DNA of 36,697 nucleotides from Nitrospirota bacterium. Its GTDB lineage: Bacteria > JACPQY01. The notes beneath the pieces are model-generated. The model did no database searches. It was not told where the DNA came from and saw only the letters and a program-made list of their open reading frames with translations. Position numbers and translations under genes: made by a program. Positions 34,301 to 36,697 of this stretch are shown here, one piece after another. The stretch covers positions 1-36,697 of the forward strand of contig JACPAV010000038.1 in the NCBI GenBank assembly GCA_016180645.1. Direction: 5' to 3'. Numbering within the stretch: position 1 is the stretch's first letter; each line of letters begins with the position of its first letter.

Positions 34301-36697
34301 TCCCCGTGGGGGCGGCGATGTCATTCGCGACGGTCGTGACCGACGAGACATTCCCTGCCGCGTCAGTCGCCGTGACGTACAGGGTTGGCGCCGCATTATC
34401 TCCTACGCTGATCGATGCAAACGATCCGTTTGCCGTGGCGTCTGTGGAAGCGAGCAGATTGGTCAGCAAGCCATCGGCATACACCTTGACTTGGGCGCCA
34501 CCCTCCACGGCGCCGGCGGTGCCGGAGAGAGTGTCCTGGCTCCCAGGGGGGTTCGTGTTCAGCGTGAGGAGTGAGACGTTGGGCGCGAGGGGAGAAATGG
34601 TGTCTACGGTCCAGGTGTACGACGCCGCGGACGAAACATTCCCGGCGGAGTCTGTCGCTTGCACCTGAAAGGTATGGCTACCCTGGGCGAGCGGCAACAG
34701 CGCGAGGGGTGAGGCGCAGGACGAATAGGCCGCGGAGTCGAGAGTGCATTGAAATGCGGCGGCGGCATCGGTCGAATTGAACGTGAATGACGCTGATGCC
34801 TGATTGACGATAGCAGACGGCTTGGCGCCGATCACCACCGTGGGCGGGGTCAGGTCGATGCTCCAGGCGCGGGTGGCGGGAGAACCGTCCACGTTGCCTG
34901 CGGGGTCGACCGCCCGGACATCGAACGTGTGGCTTCCGCCCGTAAGGGCTGAGAGGGTGAGGGGTGAAGCGCAGGAGGCAAAGGCGGCGGAGTCGATGGA
35001 GCACTGAAACGCGCAGTCTGTCTCGTTGCACGTGAACGTGAACGTGGCGGAAGTCTGATTGCTGATGGCAGGTAGCTGACTGCCGACACCTGTTTCCGGT
35101 GCCAGGGTGTCCACGGTCCACGTAAGTGCGGCAGGCGTAGCGTCCTTGTTCCCCGATTTGTCCACGGCGTAGACGGTGAACGTGTGGGCTCCTTCCGCGA
35201 CAGGTGACAAGGTTGCAGGTGACACGCAAGAGGTGGGGGTGCCGATGTCGAGTTGGCAGAAGAAGGAACAGGGGCCAGGGGGAAGGGTCCCGGGGTCAGA
35301 ACAGGAGAAGGCAATCGTGGCGGATGTCTCGTTGCTGGGTGTTGACGGTTGAGTGCTGATGACAGTTTCTGGAGCCATGGTATCGCGTTCAACCTTCACG
35401 ACGATGCCGGCCAGGGCGCTCGCTTTCTTAGGGTCCTCCGAGACCACGCTGATGCTGCACGTCCCCTCGGACGATGGAGCCTTCCACGCGACCAAGGGGC
35501 CGCCGTCCGATGGGCTTGGATCATTCTTTCCAGGCTGAGGCTTCGGCTTCGAGAAGTCGCCGCAACCTGCGGCCCACGTGTAGCTGAGGCGATCTCCCTC
35601 CGGATCAGAAGCGCTTACCGAGATGGTGATCTCCTCCCCTGCGAGGACGACGGACTTCGAAGGTTCCACCCTGGTGATGACCGGTGGCTCATTCACTTGG
35701 ATCGATCTGTTCACGATCATGCAGCTTCCGCCGCATTGTTCCGCGCCGGTGGTCTCGATTTCCTGTTCTTCTTCCGTCTCACTTCCGCCACCGTTCCTGC
35801 CGGAGGCCGAGTGCTTGAACTTGAGCCGGACCTTCTGCTGGGCGGGCGCCTCCAAGCAGTAGGCCCCATCCGCGGACGTCATCACCATCCGGGATCCGGC
35901 GCGGACCGAAACACCGGCCAGGGGCCTGGCCTTCTGGTCCGTCACCGTCCCGCTTACGCAACTGGGGCCGAGGACCAGATCGATGTCCGCATGCGCGCAT
36001 TTCTTTTCTCCGCCTCCGCAATAACCACCTCCCACGATCTGGATCGGCAATCTCTTGTTGTGCGTTCGCCCCTGCCCACGGTCGTAGTAGTTGAAGACCA
36101 GATCGGTCTGAGACGGATTGGATTCAAGGCAGTAGTTCCCGCCGGTATCGGTCTGAACGACGGCGCCGCCCGCGGCGAGTGTCGCGCCGGAAACGGGAGT
36201 TCCATTTTCGTCTCTCACCTTTCCCCGAGCACAGCCCAGTGCCGGCTCCAGTCGGATCGTTCCCAAATCAACAGGCAGCACGTCCTCGCATCGGTTCGCC
36301 GGGCTGATCCCTGGCACATGCACGGTCAAGTTGGCCCGGCCGAACTTGACGCCGCGTGGGTGAGCAACGGTCAACATCAAGTCCTCGGCCCGGGCCGATT
36401 CCAACCTGAACCTGCCCTGGGCATCTGTTGGGGTGAGGGTTCCTCTCAAGACAACGGTTGCGAATTGGACGGGAAGGTTCTCGGAGTCCACAACGCTGCC
36501 CATCACCGTCCGCGTGTCGGGGCTTATCTCAAGGTCTCCGAGATCCTCACAATTCGACACAAGTTTTGCACACGTCCCTTCCGTCCCCGGTATGACGACC
36601 GTTTGCGTTCTGAAGGTGTTGTCAAACGAGAAAGTGGACCATCCCCACGTTCCCCCTCTTCCCACCTGGAGTTCAATCGTGCTGCCCTTGAGAGCGT
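28374..36697 (-). CDS. Giant secreted/surface protein with Ig-like repeats and 13 RCC1 repeats, 5' end outside the window
   Basis: More than 2770 codons, open to the right edge with no stop, so the true start and any signal peptide are not visible. In reading order: three carboxypeptidase-regulatory-like beta domains (about 36560-35800, such as VMGSVVDSENLPVQFATVVLRG and CVSGTVTDQKARPLAGVSVRAG); a PKD/Ig-like domain (ITISVSASDPEGDRLSYTW); many Ig-like repeats of the DTTAP...AGN type, including six of about 105 residues with the paired-cysteine motif WCLSETQS...CF (about 33500-31400); an FN3-like domain (about 30770-30480); and 13 RCC1-like repeats (CWG..N..GQLGDGT, 30420-28374) ending at QVQNLP. 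No sortase or autotransporter anchor is seen at the C-terminus. Probably an extracellular adhesin or interaction protein; the role is inferred from architecture only. Confidence 0.88.
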   Translation of the reverse strand, partial: ALKGSTIELQVGRGGTWGWSTFSFDNTFRTQTVVIPGTEGTCAKLVSNCEDLGDLEISPDTRTVMGSVVDSENLPVQFATVVLRGTLTPTDAQGRFRLESARAEDLMLTVAHPRGVKFGRANLTVHVPGISPANRCEDVLPVDLGTIRLEPALGCARGKVRDENGTPVSGATLAAGGAVVQTDTGGNYCLESNPSQTDLVFNYYDRGQGRTHNKRLPIQIVGGGYCGGGEKKCAHADIDLVLGPSCVSGTVTDQKARPLAGVSVRAGSRMVMTSADGAYCLEAPAQQKVRLKFKHSASGRNGGGSETEEEQEIETTGAEQCGGSCMIVNRSIQVNEPPVITRVEPSKSVVLAGEEITISVSASDPEGDRLSYTWAAGCGDFSKPKPQPGKNDPSPSDGGPLVAWKAPSSEGTCSISVVSEDPKKASALAGIVVKVERDTMAPETVISTQPSTPSNETSATIAFSCSDPGTLPPGPCSFFCQLDIGTPTSCVSPATLSPVAEGAHTFTVYAVDKSGNKDATPAALTWTVDTLAPETGVGSQLPAISNQTSATFTFTCNETDCAFQCSIDSAAFASCASPLTLSALTGGSHTFDVRAVDPAGNVDGSPATRAWSIDLTPPTVVIGAKPSAIVNQASASFTFNSTDAAAAFQCTLDSAAYSSCASPLALLPLAQGSHTFQVQATDSAGNVSSAASYTWTVDTISPLAPNVSLLTLNTNPPGSQDTLSGTAGAVEGGAQVKVYADGLLTNLLASTDATANGSFASISVGDNAAPTLYVTATDAAGNVSSVTTVANDIAAPTGTSVIISAGATFTSTTAVTLTLSATGATEMAFSNDNLTYGAYQPYATSFPWTLTAGDGTKTVYARFRDAAGNLSSQVSDTIVLDTGPPDTTLASTAPSVTPTNSTSLSASFTSNDASATFECSLDAAAFASCTSPHLIAGPLSSGAHTINVRAKDQANNVDATPASYVWMVDTTAPAAPVSGNITVNQNPPGTPDSVQGSLGAVEVSATVKIYSDSGLTNLVVSVAAGANGSFGALTIGDNLYTTVYITATDAAGNASASISKTNNTSGSTNPTLTPADQTSGSTGYTNSTTVNATIGNDADATAWCLSETQSSQPASSDPCFTSPEPSTFVLTAVEGSHSLYVWTKNSAGNVNPGPAVSASITLDSVAPPNPTISVADQTSSSTGTTNSTSVNASIGGDAEAAFWCLSETQSASPAELSSCFTSPRPTTFTLSAGDGSHTVYIWIKDVAGNINAGPAVSASITLDTAAPPNPTLGLSDQTSGSATATNAATVNVSITGDTGASTWCLSETQSASPGELSSCFVSPEPTTLTLIAGDGGKTAYVWIKDAAGNINAGPAVSASITLDTTAPPNPALALSDATSGSGASTNSTLVNTSITSDTGASKWCLSETQTTAPVEADACFVSPKPTTFTLSAGDTSHTVYAWIKDAAGNINGGPAVSASIALDTAAPPNPTLSLADPSPTTSGYTNNNPVNATVGNDAGVSHWCLSESQSAQPAESAGCLAGTEPTTFTLSAVEGPHTVYAWVRDAAGNVNPGPAISASITLDTIAPTTPVGANLAVTANPSGTNDTLSGAVGAVEGSATVKVYSDGLLTVLIGQSSALGDGSFAAYAIGDNQGDASDQIYVTQTDQAGNTSSVTIKINDKTPPPNPTLSISDPTPASAGYTNNNPVNATIGNDAQAVGWCLSETQSTAPAAAHACFAGTEPTTFTLSAVEGSHTVYAWVKDAGGNVNTGPSVSATITLDTTLPTGGAVNDGTGADVAYQISNTTMAANWSGFSDANGIASYDYNISTAGSCAGDTLATANLGNVTSKSTGALSLALGASYFNCVRALDNAGNASAWAASNSVMVDYSLPTSSITAPANGAKLSALSSVTGSASDTGSGVQTVEITIQRNSDSQYWDGSAWGAGVAWLAATGTTSWSKSSGLPAWASGSAYTVQSKATDNAANAQSPTANASFTFDNTAPTFAGLASATAVSSSQIDLSWSAASDAVSPASSLIYKICQSTTAGTCQTSFTVTYTTSASATSYSVTALNATTAYYFVARAEDEAGNTDTNTVEKTATTSSPPVAGVIQAVTNHLGRHTCALLSDGTVRCWGHNNSGQLGDGTNVNRLAPVAVSSLSGAVALSEGYFHTCSLLSDGTAECWGSNMFGQLGDGTTVDKTTPVAVSSLSNTVAIAGGSYLSNTVAIAGGSYHSCSLLSDGTVKCWGNNIYGGLGDGTTAKKSTPVAVSALSGAVAVAAGEYHTCSLLSDGSVKCWGYNGFGQLGDGTSVDRLSPIAVSTLSNAVAIAGGLYHTCVLLSDGSVKCWGSNGFGGLGDGTTTQRLTPIAVSSLSNAVSVAGGYQHSCSLLSDGTLKCWGNNGYGQLGDGTTTYKTTPTAVTSLTGPLGVKLPRLHHEGSASGAPARPWREGLTNHFGYHTCSLLSNGTVKCWGNNQSGQLGDGTTANKTTPVAVSSLSGSVAVAGGGNQTCSLLSNGTVDCWGYNFYGQLGDGTTVNKTTPAAVIGLSGAVAVAGGYYHTCSLLSDGTVKCWGWNPSGQLGDGTTADRLTPITVSSLSGGVALAVGYWHTCSLLSDGTVKCWGLNSSGQLGDGTTANRLTPIAVSSLFGGVAIVVGYDHTCSLLSDGTVKCWGNNQYGQLGDGTLLVNKTTPVAVSGLSGGVAVAAGREYTCSLLSDGTMKCWGRNFYGQLGDGTTADRTTPVAVSGLSGGVTVANGYEHTCSLLSDGTVKCWGYNFYGQLGDGTTVDRHTPVQVQNLP
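30071..30142 (-). repeat. Exact 36-bp tandem duplication inside an RCC1 repeat
   Basis: Positions 30071-30106 and 30107-30142 are identical, adding twelve residues (the segment containing SNTVAIAGGSY is doubled) in frame. It is a recent slippage or recombination product in the second-to-third RCC1 repeat region. Confidence 0.9.

Overview
This window looks like a bacterial chromosome fragment from a GC-rich, chemosensory, probably uncultured Gram-negative lineage. I cannot name the phylum. It carries ordinary bacterial housekeeping genes (hisS, mutL, miaA, accA, apt), c-di-GMP signalling proteins, a chemosensory cluster and a giant RCC1/Ig-like repeat protein.

Region 1 (1-7000) is a type V-B CRISPR-Cas locus. 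In order it holds: a cas12b whose N-terminal part is missing or out of frame at the left edge; a non-coding stretch with inverted repeats and a weak anti-repeat-like sequence; a reverse-strand toxin-antitoxin pair whose RelE-like toxin looks frameshifted; a cas4-cas1 fusion; cas2; a previously unannotated but well-supported tracrRNA candidate with its own promoter directly after the cas2 stop codon; a leader with five copies of TTCGAG; and a mini-array of two full 36-bp repeats, two spacers and a third repeat cut after 21 bases. The cut point is the start of a 74-bp hairpin element of the GGGGACAG type. A second copy of that element lies beyond a vapBC-like toxin-antitoxin cassette (7042-7663). 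The simplest reading is that an element-TA-element insertion or rearrangement removed the rest of the array.

Region 2 (7772-16634, reverse strand) is a tightly packed operon: a REC-GGDEF gene, hisS, mutL, miaA, accA, a REC-GAF-GGDEF-PilZ gene, and apt. Most junctions overlap by about 4 bases. Two diguanylate cyclases are thus embedded among translation, repair and lipid genes.

Region 3 (16758-27888, forward strand) is a chemosensory cluster: cheY, cheA, two cheW genes and three receptor-like genes, with neither cheR nor cheB. A tandem CDGSH iron-sulfur protein and a tRNA-Asn(GUU) follow.

Region 4 (28374 to the right edge, reverse strand) is a single open reading frame of more than 2770 codons. 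It encodes carboxypeptidase-regulatory-like domains, many Ig-like repeats, an FN3-like domain and 13 RCC1-like repeats arranged as two propeller-like blocks.

Several first-in-operon genes have a good -35/-10 promoter ending exactly 6 or 7 bases before the start codon, with no Shine-Dalgarno. This suggests leaderless transcripts are common in this organism.
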